The notes under the pieces are model-generated. The model saw nothing but the letters and a program-made list of their open reading frames with translations, was not told where the DNA came from and did not search any database. The position numbers and the translations under genes are program-made. Positions 46,402 through 58,110 of a stretch of DNA of 64,000 nt are shown piece by piece. Location: NCBI GenBank assembly GCA_019096195.1, contig JAGTXK010000075.1:62001-126000 (forward strand), read 5' to 3'. Each line of letters starts with the position of its first letter. Positions within the stretch are counted from its first letter, which is position 1. Origin of the DNA: Boletus sp. NGJ (taxonomy: Eukaryota; Basidiomycota; Agaricomycetes; Boletales; Boletaceae).

Positions 46402-47160
46402 TTGCGTTCGCTTATGGGAGAGTTAGGGAACCAGAAAAGGTGGTAAAGAACGCAAAGCGTTGACGCCAGCTGTCAGCTCGTTTACCCTCTTGAAACGGCG
46501 TTTGCTTCTCTCGAGTGCCCGTACTCAATATCTCGCCAAAGTAAGTTAGCTCAAAGGGTTCGCATATGTGAGGATGAAACTCAACGGGCCTAGTCGAATC
46601 TCGGATTCTCACCGTCAACCCTGTTTTCTGCTTTTGTCGGGTCGCGGTCGCAGCTCGAGAAGATACTTGTCATAAACATTGTACCTGAGTTTGAGTCCGG
46701 GAACTTGTTATGTGCAAGCGAGGGCATTGGGATGAACGATCTGAAGCATATCATACTTGTGCAGACGGCAATGTTTAGCAAAAAAAAAAAAAAAACATGA
46801 ACCACTCTGATTGTGCCACAACGGTGAGCAGAGTGGTGGGTGTGGAGACGATGGTGTGATGAATGAATTGGTGGCATGCGAAAACGGAATACAAAAAAAA
46901 AAATGGATTGTGCCCCGTGTAATTGTAAAACAGGAAAAGGTAGCAGTGCAATGCGTTGAAATATGCGAGGGGTTTGCAGAGAGGATGCGGTGCATGTGCG
47001 TATGAGGAGTCAAACATTTACCAGTGAGACGTGACAGATTGCGATAGAGCAGGATTGGAGGATGATGGTGTTGCTAGAAACCAGCGTTGCGCAGCGTAAA
47101 TTGCTTTTTGAAAAAGGGTCCAATATGTTTTTCCGTGTGTCGGTACGGGCATGCCCTCTT
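46402..47160. other. Intergenic, no gene seen
   Basis: Contains two A-tracts (about 46780-46795 and 46892-46901). Open frames on both strands are short and unconserved in look. It probably holds the 3' regions of the two convergent neighbours. Confidence 0.6.
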
Positions 47161-49202
47161 TCACCTCCGCTCCCTAACAAAAGGAACGCCACTCGCGGCC
47201 TGAAAGAGCGCGTACTTGATTTGCGCAAGCGTGTCCCTTTCTTCGGGAGTCAACAGGGCCGGAGACTGCGAATCGACGAACATGATGACTTTATTGATGG
47301 CATCCTCTGCCTCCGCGATGTCGGGAATGGTACTTCCACTCGTGATCGGAGGGGTTGGTTGGTATACAACAACCGAATCGGTATACGCCGTGGTGGTATC
47401 TCCATGCGCAGACAAGGGGACTTCTTGTTGCTGCTGGATATGCTGCTGGGCCGAGAGCTGGAGAGAGCTCTGATGCACATCGGCGACGACAGGATCATGA
47501 TGCCGGTCGCCCTGGGATGGGAACGGCTGCTGAGCAAGCATGTTGTGCTGTGAAGCTGGCGGGTGAGATGAGATCGGAGTGTCGCCCGTCGACAGGGGCT
47601 CTTGCTGCATGGTCCATATAGGGGGAAGGGGATTGTGAGAAGCAGATGGCTCCGCCTGAGAGTGAGAGGGTCCTGCCACGGGTTGATTGTCCTGTGTAGG
47701 ATCGAGATCCTGATCGTCTTCCGACTCCATGTCATCATCGCCATCGTCTGCTGTTGTTGAGTCCCGTCGAGCGAGCGCTTCAGACCTGGACTCAAAAGCA
47801 GGGTTCAGAGGGGAGAGAACGCTCTCATTGCTACCTTTGCGGAGATGAGTAGCTCCAACGCCGCGCGTTGCACGGAGGGACTTGTGAGCGCCGAGCCAAA
47901 CCCCTTTACGGATGCTATGGCGATGCTTGAAATTTTCGACCCATCCAGAGCTGGCCTTGAATCTCTCGTCGGGGATCTGGAGGTTCCGGGCTGTTTCCTT
48001 TGCTTTATTGCGTATGAGAGCATCTGTAAGAAGGGTGTTCTGCTGCTTCATTTGGACGAGCCAGCTGACGAGCTCTTCTTCGACCTCGGGGAATTTAGAG
48101 GGGCTGGTGCCCAGGCTTTAACGGGGGGCAAGTTGGAGAGGGATGAGCTCACCGATGCTTGGCGACGCGCATGTCGTCGTCCTCGGGGACGTTCATCCAC
48201 TTTGTTTTGTGCTTGAGGATTTTGCTGATGGTGCTGCGTTCGACGCCATAACGGGCAGCGATGTCTTCTTGACGGGCATTGGGATTCTCCTGATGGTATA
48301 CGCATATGGCCTTGCGGTCGACATTGAAGAGACGCTGTTTGCGTTGCTTGGCCCGCGGAACGACCGGACCCACCGGTGGGGATGGGAGCGGATATGTTGC
48401 GAATGTCTGAGAATTAGGTGCAGCAGAAGTAGCTGAGGATATAGAGGTAAGAGCGGAAGCGACACTCAGGGCGGGAGAAGCGGAGCGCGGATTAGACGTG
48501 GAGTAAGATGATGCAGATCTGGAGTGGGTAGGATAGAGGGAAAAGGGGGAGTACGGGGAGCCAGAGACGGGGGTGGGGAGATAGCGGGGGGATGGAAGCG
48601 GGACGGCGGCGGCGGTGGAGGGGAGGGGGTAGGTAGGGGCGCGATCTGGAGGCTGCTGGTCGCGGGCGGGGTCGGTGGCGCCAACGGGTGTTTCTGGGCG
48701 GGAGATAGCACTGGCGGGGGACATGAAGTATGTGGGCTGGTGAAGGGGTCAAGCACGGAGAAAAGGATAGAATGAATACAAGACGGACCTCTTCGGAGTC
48801 ATGATGCGTGGCAGATTGTGGACGGTCTCTCCTTATCCCAAGGTGGAGGGTGGAATGGGCACGTGCCTGGCGACGCGTGATGCGCGCGGGACCGATGCTC
48901 GGGGGGATCTGGGGCGGGATGGAGATGGGGTGATGCATGTTCTGGTCATTGCGAATGGAGGGGGACTGGGGGTAGGCAGAGTAGGGATGGTCGGGTGGGT
49001 AGGGGGCGGGTGAGGCGTAGGGGTCGGTGTCGGGGAAGACTGGGTCTGTCGGGGAGTGCTGCTGTTTGGAAAGCCAGGGCGGGTTGGTGTTCTGGGACGG
49101 GCGCCGTGTTGTGACTACCGGGAGAGGATGGGGCGGGGTAGACTGTGAGGGGATTGGCAGGACCGTACTGTGCGACGTTGTCCATCGGACCCGATGTGAC
49201 AC
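47161..49202 (-). CDS. CENP-B/Tc5-type DNA-binding protein without transposase core
   Basis: Three exons (48789-49202, 48153-48736, 47161-48103) give 646 residues. The N-terminal third is Pro/Ser-rich. Then a CENP-B N-terminal helix-turn-helix (LFNVDRKAICVYHQENP, QEDIAARYGVERSTISKILK) and, across the second intron, a Tc5/CENP-B second helix-turn-helix (FPEVEEELVSWLVQM, ITDALIRNKAKETARNL-like, SSGWVENFKHRHSIR). The remaining ~260 residues are low-complexity (Asp/Glu then Gln-rich) with no DDE catalytic region. This is the layout of a domesticated pogo/Tigger-type DNA-binding protein, as in CENP-B and yeast relatives, so a chromatin or transcription role is likely. The start is the least certain point. 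Confidence 0.8.
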
Positions 49203-50668
49203 ATCTGCTGGGGCCTTCCAGCGTCAAGTCGTGGTCGAAAAGACGTGTCAGGGTTGTGCCAGGGCCGTCTCTCTCCAGGTTTTATATCTCACCACCAGTT
49301 CGATCGTCTTCTGCGCGCTGTCCTGCTGGGCGTCTCTCCTCCTCGTTGCTGCAGTCCGGGTTGCCAAAGATCCCGTTCAGGTTGCTCAGATTCCCTCCTG
49401 CGCCGCATCTCTCAATACACACCGACGACCAGCGCGTGCCCTCCCACTTCGTCATAGTGACCTCCCTATTATCATACCTTTGCAGGCCCTCTCTCCTTCC
49501 TCGACCTCGGAGATGAAACTCTCATGTTCGTGATCATGCTATTCTTCTCTTTACTCCACTTTCAACATGTTCTGCCGTGCGATCATGTGGCTCTCCACCT
49601 TATGGCACCGCCCGGCCTCTTCCCCATGTGCTCTTCCCTAGCCTTCTCCGGCAATGAACACCCCCATCTCGTTCTCTTACCCCCCTTTCTCCCAGCGCGT
49701 ACCGCCGTCTCTCTCAGACTGGTTGCCAGGCTCTTTCCAATGGCCAGGTCGTCTGTCGCATTCTCTCTATTCTTCCCAGTAGCCTCATGCATCATGTCCT
49801 CTCTTAATATCAGATCGCCAATATCTCCCTGCCTCGCCTCCATCATGATCCGAACAAAAACTCGAATGACTGTGTGAACTTGTCTACCACGCAAGCCTCT
49901 CTTGGCTGTCTGTCGTTACTCATTCCCTGTCTGTAATCAGGCCTGAGGTCGACATTTTACGGAAAACGTCCAAGTCGCCGCATAATCTCTCTTGTTCTGC
50001 AACAGCCTCTTGTTTGCCTTGTTGATTACTCGCCTTCTAGATGCTTACAAACACCCCTGAATATCAGGTCTTCCATTTTGATGCGCGTGTTTCGTCGTCA
50101 AATATTGACTGCGCCCGATGTCGAAGGACATCATCGATTGTTTTTTTCAATTGGAATCTTGAAGCGCCACCATTCGGGTAGTCGATGATAAGGTGTTAGA
50201 CCCCCAGACTCCTCTGTTCACCCACTAACCTGCGCATATCAACACATACATACCTAAATCGTGATATTGTTGATCTGCTACTCCAAAGTGGATAGTGTAG
50301 CCACGGATAATCTGTCAAATGTAAACTGTGATGCACAAGGCAAGTGTGCGGCGCGCAAGGGTTAGGGGTAAACCCATATCTGACTTGCTCACGTGATCAA
50401 GACATTGCTACCATCACGTGAGACATGTCCAAACATGCGTTCCGTACTACCGTTACCGTAAAAATAATTCAGAGTATGATAGGCAGTCTCTTTCAGGGCC
50501 GCAGAATGTCGCACTCATGCAATTGGCTGCAGCACTGCAAAGTTCATACAGCCCCAAAGGCCGTGGCCCAAATAGCGGCACATCCCGGAGGACGTTGTCG
50601 GGATTCTTCGGGCTGTTGGTGGCTTAAAGACGCGGCGTCGTCGCACTGCACAGTCCAATAACTCACTC
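49203..50668. other. Long divergent intergenic region
   Basis: About 1.45 kb between the divergent CENP-B-type gene and AOX. It is pyrimidine-rich near the left gene. Open frames such as 49524-49877 look like chance. It carries paired CACGTG sites (50389-50421). Confidence 0.6.
50389..50421. promoter_or_regulatory. Inverted pair of CACGTG sites upstream of AOX
   Basis: TCACGTGAT (50389-50397) and ATCACGTGA (50413-50421) are exact inverted copies 15 bp apart, ~250 bp before the AOX start codon. CACGTG is the binding core of bHLH factors; a link to AOX induction is inference. Confidence 0.5.
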
Positions 50669-52195
50669 ATGTCGACGTTGGCCAGGATCGCTGCTCGTCA
50701 GTCTCCACTAGTTCTTCGCTCTACTCTTGTTCGATGTGCTTACCCAAGTACCCCTGGCTTCCCTCGCTCGGCTGGGTGCTTCCATACTGGGACAACCGAT
50801 CGCAATTCACTGGTCAAAAAGCGTCCAAACGAACAGGCGGACGTTGGCACAGAAGGGTTCCACAGAAGTAATTTATCGTTTCATTTCACGCACGGAAGAT
50901 TCGTTCTAATCATGTGACAGAGGACAAACATGCGTCACAGTCAGTGCTGACACAGGTCGATGCGATCAGCACTGTGCCGCAGGACATACGCGGGGACTGG
51001 GTTCTATTTCACCCGGTTTATTCCCAGGAAGAGATGAAATCCGTGGAGGTCCTCCATAGAGAAGCAAAGACAATCTCTGATAAGATGGTTTATAATCTCG
51101 TTCAAGTGACGAGGTTCGTCTTCACGATCTAGTTCGTCAGCCTTCATTGAGTATCGCGAGTTAGATGGGGCTTTGATTTCGTTTCGGGATACAAGCACAA
51201 GCCACTGCCTCGTGATCATAATATGACCACAGAGGAGCTTAAAGAAAAGGGTTACATTCTTGGAGAGGCGGCCTGGCTGTCACGAATCTTGTTCCTTGAG
51301 ACAATTGCTGGGGTGCCTGGCATGGTTGCTGCCATGCTCAGGCATCTTGGCAGTCTGAGACTCATGGTAGATGGTCATCTAGGTTCCAACTCGGAAAAGC
51401 TAACCACACCGTTCTTAGCGACGTGATTCCGGGTGGATTCACACGTTACTCGAAGAAGCAGAGAACGAGCGGATGCACTTGATGTATGCAGTCATTTCCC
51501 TCTTCTCTCCAAGTTGATTACTGATGCATGCACACCGCGAAGGACTTTTATGACGCTCAAACAACCCACTCTGTTTTTCCGTGCACTGGTTCTTGGTGCA
51601 CAAGGCGTTTTTTTCAATATCTTTTGTACGTACACCTCGTGGCCTCGTGGCTCCGTCTCACCGCCGTTCTTAGTCCTCGCCTACTTGGTTTCCCCCCGAA
51701 CGTGTCACAGATTTGTGGGATATCTGGAGGAAGAGGCCGTGATGACATAGTAGGTGCCGTTTTCACGAGGCGATTCTCACCTTGCCTAATCCGTTTGTCA
51801 CAAGTTCGCGATGCATCGAGGAGATCGAAGCTGGCCACCTGCAAAAATGGGCGGACATGCCGGCGCCGGCGATCGCCATCGATTATTGGCGACTTGCTCC
51901 AGATGCCAAGATTCTTGATGTCATATACGCCGTCCGCAGCGACGAGTCAACACACCGGTTCGTCAATCATAGCTTGGCTAATCTGAACCATACCAAAGAC
52001 GTGAATCCGTTTGCGTTCCGTGAGCCCGATATGTTCGTCAAGGGTAAAAGGGTAGGGTGCGTATTCCCGCTCTAGGTGGCGATTTGCGGACATTGACGAT
52101 TTCGTAGGTTCGAGAGATCTGAAGCGGAGCAGTTTGTCCAGGAGTCGCACGACATTCTCTCGCGGGGGAGCAAGGTGTCGGAAATAAAGCATTGA
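50669..52195 (+). CDS. AOX1: Alternative oxidase (mitochondrial, cyanide-insensitive)
   Basis: Di-iron ubiquinol oxidase of the inner mitochondrial membrane that passes electrons from ubiquinol to oxygen, bypassing complexes III and IV. Eight exons (50669-50867, 50921-51113, 51165-51366, 51419-51483, 51543-51625, 51674-51749, 51805-52056, 52108-52195) give 385 residues. Basic N-terminal presequence ([11 protein letters not shown]). Iron ligand motifs are all present: [55 protein letters not shown] and [10 protein letters not shown] are family landmarks. All splice junctions restore the frame; the gene looks functional. Confidence 0.97.
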
Positions 52196-52407
52196 TTCGT
52201 TGCATGGCATTCACTGGTACTTTGTCGTCCTGTTTAATTTGCATAGATCACATCGCCACTCAGTAATAGTAATACGAACATGGTAATACTTGTTTGACCG
52301 TTGCCTCACCAGGTTGTGATGTCACGCCATGTTTGCCTCCCAGGATGCGAACTGGCACAAGCTCTCCTGACCGTCTCTAGTACCACTTCGACATCTGAGC
52401 ATTGAAG

Positions 52408-55400
52408 ATGACTGTTCCCGCGTCTTCTTCTAACCCTCACCACACCTTTGAAGCCCCGGGCACACCCCCATGGGCACACCCGCCGGCCCGCCGTCTCTTC
52501 ATCGGACCTTTGCCAGACAAACCATTGGCTATTATGCACGAAGTGACACAGCTTACAGGAAATAACAGCGAATCCTTCGACGCTTCCTACGCCTCCGCCG
52601 TGGGTGACGCCTTGGATCGCAACGCGCACGCTTTCTTCCTGCGCCAAGGTGGTAGAGCGCAAGACTGGGACGAGGCCGCACGCGAAAACGTGCGGGATGA
52701 ACTGATGAAACGATGGCAAGAGTGTCCCTGGATGCGTTCACTACGACACAAAACGCACCGTGCAGTTGGCGTCATGCACTGGGTGGGCACTACATTTGAG
52801 GTTGGAAGTATCCTTGGGGTGAACATGCTCGACAGCCATGCCCCGACTCCTACCGCGCCCTCGGTCGTCCCCGAGGCGCCTCAACTAGAATCACAGGTGC
52901 CTGATGCGTCGACGACGGCACTCTCGTCCGTAGGTCCCCGTTCATACTGGACCGCAGAATCACATTTGTCGCCGCCATCACCACAGGGCTCGTCTTCTAC
53001 TGCTAGTCTCTCTGAACAACACGGCGGTGAATTATCCGCCTTTTCTTCTGGTTCCCCGCTGCTCGCGACGGCTTCTGCACCCTCGCTTCCCACCGAACAT
53101 GTGCTACCACAAGGGAGTGATGCTCCTAGGTCTATATTAAAACATCCTACGGGGACCTTATCCGATAAGTCAAGAACCAAACGTCGCGTCTTACTTCTAG
53201 ACCGGGATGCCAAGCGCAAGGTGCGGTTAAAGGAGAGTAGACGCTCCCCTAGTCGTGCCGACACCAGGGGAATACCTTCGGAGAACGAACTTGCTGATGA
53301 AGGGCCCGTCCCTCCGGCTGCTGTCCTTGCAAGGACGGGAGGCGAAGTCGTTGAGTGCAGCGCTGGGGCGACTGCGGAAGCAATCCCCTCACAGGAGGTC
53401 CCTGGTGACGTCTTCCTCCGAGGTTTGTGGATCCCTTTCGAGTTCTATGTCGTACCCTCAAAGTATCCAAGATAGAATGCTTGTCAGGGTGTGTTACACC
53501 AAATCAGAATCCCTTTCAAGCCATTTCGACGAAGCTCGTAACCGTCAAACTACCCACTTGCGCCATGAAGACTGCATGGAATTTTTGGTCGTGTGGAGGA
53601 AGGATATGCTAGAGTTGTATGAAGATTATGTGTGTCCTTACATGCCACCCCAGTTCCGGTCCCACGTTGATCATATCGGGCAGACCATTCCAGGGAAAGA
53701 ATATATCAAGGGGCACAAACACCTTGCCTTCCTAATCCCCTTGGCTTCGGAACGAACTTCAGTTTCCCTGTACTCTTTCGTCGACCTCACCTTCTGCATT
53801 TTGTGCCCCCCAACGCCCGTTCGAGAGCGAATTTCAAGAGCACGCGTATTCTTTCAGCTTTCAAAGGAAGGTACGAATGTCTTTGTCTTCAAGGTCAAGA
53901 GCCGAACCAGAGCGCGTGATTGGTTGTGGCACCTCTGGTAAGCATTGCCAAGCCAACTTATTACTACATCTTGCTTTGACGATACCTCTGTAGGCGTCGT
54001 CTCGGGGGAAAGATTCCCCCTTCCATCGAGATTCGGTGTCCCGAAGTCGATGTGCGTATTCGCATCGACGTCCCAGCGGCAGAGGTCTTCAACTTCGACA
54101 AAGCATATGATACCTTTAGCCATGAAAATATTATTGACCTGGTACAACGTTCGTTCTCCTCTGAACACGGATCCTCCGGCTCGGTGTTGAGGGACTGGGA
54201 GACTATTATAGAGCGCGAGCTGCGGGCAGGAAAGAAGTTGGCGCTCGCATGGAGATTTGGTTGCCAACTCGATTGGGTGTGGCAGGAGCAAGACGTCGAG
54301 GGGCATGCGCGGCCGTGGGCGGTTCTTTCTGGATTATCTCTTTGGCAGGTTTGGTCGCTAGTCCTACTTCTCCTGCATAGGTAGGCTGATATAGCTCATC
54401 AGGGACTGCGGCCAGCTCACCTCGAGTTACGCATCGCGGAGCATTTCCCGGATTGCGTTCGCCTCCAGACCGGCAAGAAAATGTTTGAACCACCTGCTAT
54501 TGAAGGTTATCTCGACCGTATCAGGCAGAAAAATCGTCAACGAGTATATCTCGTGACGCACGACGGTAACTTGTTTTCCCTATTACCATCAGATGCAAAT
54601 CTCCCGCTTCCGCCGAGCGCGCACCTCTCGCGTTTGATATCCGGGTTAAAACCAAGCGTGGAGGAATATAGCCAAAGTCTTTTTGAGAGCGAGGTTTGGA
54701 GAGGCGCAGAGCAGATCCGCGCTGCGCAGGGGACACTGGACCTCAGAAACATCCGCACCGTGAAGAGGGCATATCGCCCACTTTCCCAGGACGATGGTGA
54801 GGATGTGGCGCATGATGCGGTGGATGAACACGATGCGGGTGGACATCAAGGACACGCTCACGGAGAGGATAAAGTACAGCTACACCTCAGGCGGACATTT
54901 GATATTGTCCTTGCTTCTGGTCTAGTCATACGATTCGAGGTGCGTTCATATGCGCAGATGTGTGTTCTGGATGCTGTTTTACTCCTCCATAGGCTCATTC
55001 AGCGCGCGACTGCATTGAATGGGTGAGGAGGCTCCGTGCTCTCGTCACATACTGGTCCCAGCGCCAACGTGTAGACGTCAAGGATGAAATGGACATCGCA
55101 TTTGCGGCGAGCACTCGTGTGCGACTGACACCACGGATGGTAAGGTGTACCCATGGAATTGGACACCCGACCCCGCCCGAACCACCCATGAACTCTGAGT
55201 CACCAGTGTTGACGCCGCTGTACAACTGGTGTCCACTGAGTGCGTGTAGGAGTATCATCAAAGCCGGCAGAGTGTTCACGAGGAAGGGGTTGAGGGGACA
55301 ATACAAGTTAGTGCTTTGTGCAATCCGTTGCTGACCCAATGAACATCAAACACCGTTACTAAATCCTTTTTTTTTTCTCTTGTCTAGACTCGTACAACTG

Positions 55401-55901
55401 ATCCTCATACCCGGTCGATTGATCAAGTTCGACGTGTCTCCGACCTCGGCTCTGCATCATCGCAACTCGAAAGAGATTGGGCTGCTCGACGCATACGTCT
55501 GTTCAGGATACTTTGCCATGCTCGCTCTCCGACCGAGCGAATATAGCCCCGAATCGCGAAACCTGCCACGACGGTACCACGACGGCCTCGAGACGGACGA
55601 ACGCGAAGAAGACGAGCTGTTCGTGATCTGGTATCGCAAGTCTTCGACATCGGCATCGGCATCGGCTGCGCCTGGGGGGAATCGACCGAATGCTCCCGCA
55701 GGTGGCTTCCATCCTACGGCGCCTGTACCTCGTCTCTCAAAGGGGAGTCACAAGCTGGTCGTGTTCAGGACAAGGAGCAAAGTGGAACGGGATGCGTGGT
55801 GTTGGGCATTGGGGTGCGAGATCGAGAAGGTCGTGAGGAATAATCGGGATAGGGAACGAAGAGTGAGGGAGTCGGGTGGGCTGGTGGAGTTGTCAGATTG
55901 A
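52408..55901 (+). CDS. Spo71/Mug56-type double PH-domain protein
   Basis: Membrane-associated protein of the family that in yeasts (Spo71, Mug56) supports prospore-membrane growth in meiosis. Start ATG 52408; exon 1 to 53422, next from 53472 (join LR-DRMLVRV). An N-terminal part has WMRSLRHKTHRAVGVMHWVG; a Ser/Pro-rich linker with basic nuclear-type patches follows. Then a first PH region (CMEFLVVWRKDMLELYEDY ... FKVKSRTRARDWLWHLW), a Spo71-specific stretch (ALAWRFGCQLDWVW), MFEPPAIEGYLDRIR starting a second PH region ending in CIEWVRRL, and a last PH-like part (YKLVQLILIPGRLIKFD ... FRTRSKVERDAWCWALG). Exon limits near 55140-55310 are uncertain. Confidence 0.83.
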
Positions 55902-56095
55902 ACTTCATTGAAGGGGCGAGGGGGGAGGAATCATTTTGATTTTGTGGGTTACTCGCAGAAATTATTAAGAATATGTGTGGTTCGTAGGGGCAAGTTGAAG
56001 ATCTAAGTATCTCTCCTCAATGTGTCAGTGCTATAGTGAAGAAATTCGATGGCAAGTACGCTCACATTATTGTACTTCCATAGCCACATCACGGT

Positions 56096-57422
56096 TTACT
56101 CTACCACTTCATCTTCGTCCTCCTGACTCTCTTCTTGCTGTCTTTGTTGTCTCCTCGCTGCAATCTTTACCCTCTTTTCCAGCTCCTTGTCAACTTTGAG
56201 ATCGTCCATTGTTATCTGTTTGTTACAACCAGACGCAGGGCAGGACTTTCCAACTCTTCCTGCCCACTTCAGGAACTCTTGAATAGCTGCACGGGAATAG
56301 GAGTGTCCGCAAACTGTGCTGTTTGTGGCAAGATCCTCAGGCAACTCCGCAACGAAGGATGCATATAATCACGTACGACGTCATTGGATCCTCCAAAACC
56401 ACAAGTGTAATGGGGACATTTGTAGTCCTGAGTCACACCACCAACTTCTAGTTCGTTTTCGTCGTCGCTGGGATCCCCATTCTCTGTGGAACATTGTTAA
56501 CCGTGGAACATGATATATTCTTTAAGGCAAACCTCTCGGGACCAGATCGTTGATGGGAGGGATGGCTCCACCGGGATTTTGCACCTCCTAAGCACTTAAT
56601 ATTAACTGATGTCGTGTGAAGTGGTACAGTCGACAAACATATATTCCTTGTTTAAATTGCACGTATGTATCGCTAGATGCATACTTTTGGCGTGTAGTCT
56701 TGTTCTTGTGTTCATCCACCCGCTGCTTCACTTCGCTTTCATACGTCTCAAGCACGTTTTCCTGTCAAAGGAACCATGGAATAATGGGGCAGGAACACAA
56801 GCGTGACAGCGCACCACGACTTCACCCCGCATAAGGGCTTGGTGGAGGTTGTTCAACGTTCCTTCATGAGAACGCATCTCTTGATCGATATCAAGGAGCT
56901 TTTTCATGATAGCGTCCACCTCGTCTAGCGCCTTTGATTCCGAAAATTCGTTAGCGACAACACAGCGGGGAAAACAGCACTAACCTCTCCGGCCTCGCCA
57001 ACTTCCATCACCTCTGCAAGCGAAATCGCGACGTCCTTGACAAGCCGAAAGGAGCTTTGATGAATTTGCTTCCGAATCATCTCCCAGTCCTGGGCTATCC
57101 CATGCAACTTTGCACCCTCTTTTCTATCCAAAGGCTGGTCATGAAAGTTTTGGATATCGATTCTATCGTCGTCATCGTCGTCATTATTGTTCGCATTTGA
57201 GGGACCAGCTACGGGCGGCGTGTCAGCGCGGTTGATCTTTGGTTTCTTTTCCTTTTTTATAGTCGCGGTCTTGCGTGCTGGCTGCACGTCGTCAGAATCC
57301 TCGTCATTGTCGACAGCGTCGGCGTGTCGTTGCGAGGGGTCGTCTTCCTCCTCGATGTGGTCAGACGACGGTGCCCTGCGAGCACGTCGAAGACGATGAC
57401 GGGACTTGCTAGCGACAGGCAT
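56096..57422 (-). CDS. NSE2: E3 SUMO-protein ligase Nse2/Mms21 (SMC5-SMC6 complex), one frame break
   Basis: SUMO ligase that works in the SMC5-SMC6 DNA-repair complex. N-terminus MPVASKSRHRLRRARR with a basic then acidic linker; a helical SMC5-docking region (EGAKLHGIAQDWEMIRKQI, VDAIMKKLLDIDQEMRSHEG); QKEVQNPGGAIPPINDLV; and the SP-RING: YKCP, ITLVVLEDPMTS, TVCGHSYSRAAIQEF, KSCPASGCNKQI. The Cys/His ligands are present. Between KCP and ITL the DNA has four C (plus-strand G at 56412-56415) where three keep the frame, and no intron resolves this. So either a real frameshift truncates the ligase just after the first SP-RING cysteine or the base is a sequencing error. Confidence 0.85.
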
Positions 57423-57573
57423 GTTAGTCGGGGAGGAAAGAGTAGCATGCTGGCGCGACGCGACTTTAGGGGACTCTAGGGCAGGCCTGTACGCGGTAGT
57501 CTAACGGAATCTACACCTCAGGCTCTAGCCCAGGACACGCCATGTTTTCGTTCCTTCGTGGCCTACCCAGGAC

Positions 57574-58110
57574 ATGTTTTCTTCTCTCCCCGTCGTCGCC
57601 CCATCGCGGGCATTCAGTGCCTCTTCGTCTCTTTCCGTCACCCTCAACCAGGCAATGCGTCGAAAGAAACCTCAGACAATCACCCCTCCGAAGTCACCCC
57701 TCCTTAACACCTGCCCTCAGAAAAAGGGTGTCTGTACTCAAATCTTCATTATGAAACCGAAGAAACCCAACTCCGCCAAGCGAAAGGTCGCTCGTGTCAA
57801 GTTGTCCAACGGGAACTCGATCATGGCCTATATTCCTGGAGAAGGTCATAATTTGCAGGAACACAGTGTGGTTATGGTCCGCGGCGGTCGTACACAGGAT
57901 TTGCCTGGTGTCAGGTATGTCCTAGACTTGAGTTCACGAGTAAAAACAGTGAGGCATCCCTCCATAGGTATAAAGTTGTTCGTGGTGCACTGGACTTTGG
58001 TGGCGTCGTCGGTCGCACGCAGTCGAGAAGTAAATACGGAGGTACCTGCACTGATTTTTCTGTTGAGTTTGGAACTTACATTTGCATCAGCCAAGAAACC
58101 AAAAAAATAG
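57574..58110 (+). CDS. MRPS12: Mitochondrial ribosomal protein uS12m
   Basis: Decoding-centre protein of the mitochondrial small ribosomal subunit. Three exons (57574-57914, 57968-58041, 58091-58110) give 144 residues. Presequence [21 protein letters not shown], then the uS12 hallmarks [74 protein letters not shown], and a short Lys-rich tail. The ATG at 57542 is in another frame and is not used. Divergent from NSE2 with 151 bp between starts. Confidence 0.96.
   Translation: MFSSLPVVAPSRAFSASSSLSVTLNQAMRRKKPQTITPPKSPLLNTCPQKKGVCTQIFIMKPKKPNSAKRKVARVKLSNGNSIMAYIPGEGHNLQEHSVVMVRGGRTQDLPGVRYVLDLSSRVKTVRHPSIGIKLFVVHWTLVASSVARSREVNTEVPALIFLLSLELTFASAKKPKK

Noticed and set aside
48492-49227. Proline-rich alternative frame starting MDNVAQYGPANP
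   Set aside because: Only the frame starting at 49202 joins the CENP-B-type exon in frame through a normal intron.
49524-49877. 117-codon plus-strand open frame
   Set aside because: Low-complexity composition, no family, no splice partners, and located in the promoter region of two divergent genes.
57542-57754. Upstream ATG frame ([11 protein letters not shown]) for the uS12m gene
   Set aside because: Different frame from the conserved uS12 region; ATG 57574 gives an in-frame presequence.
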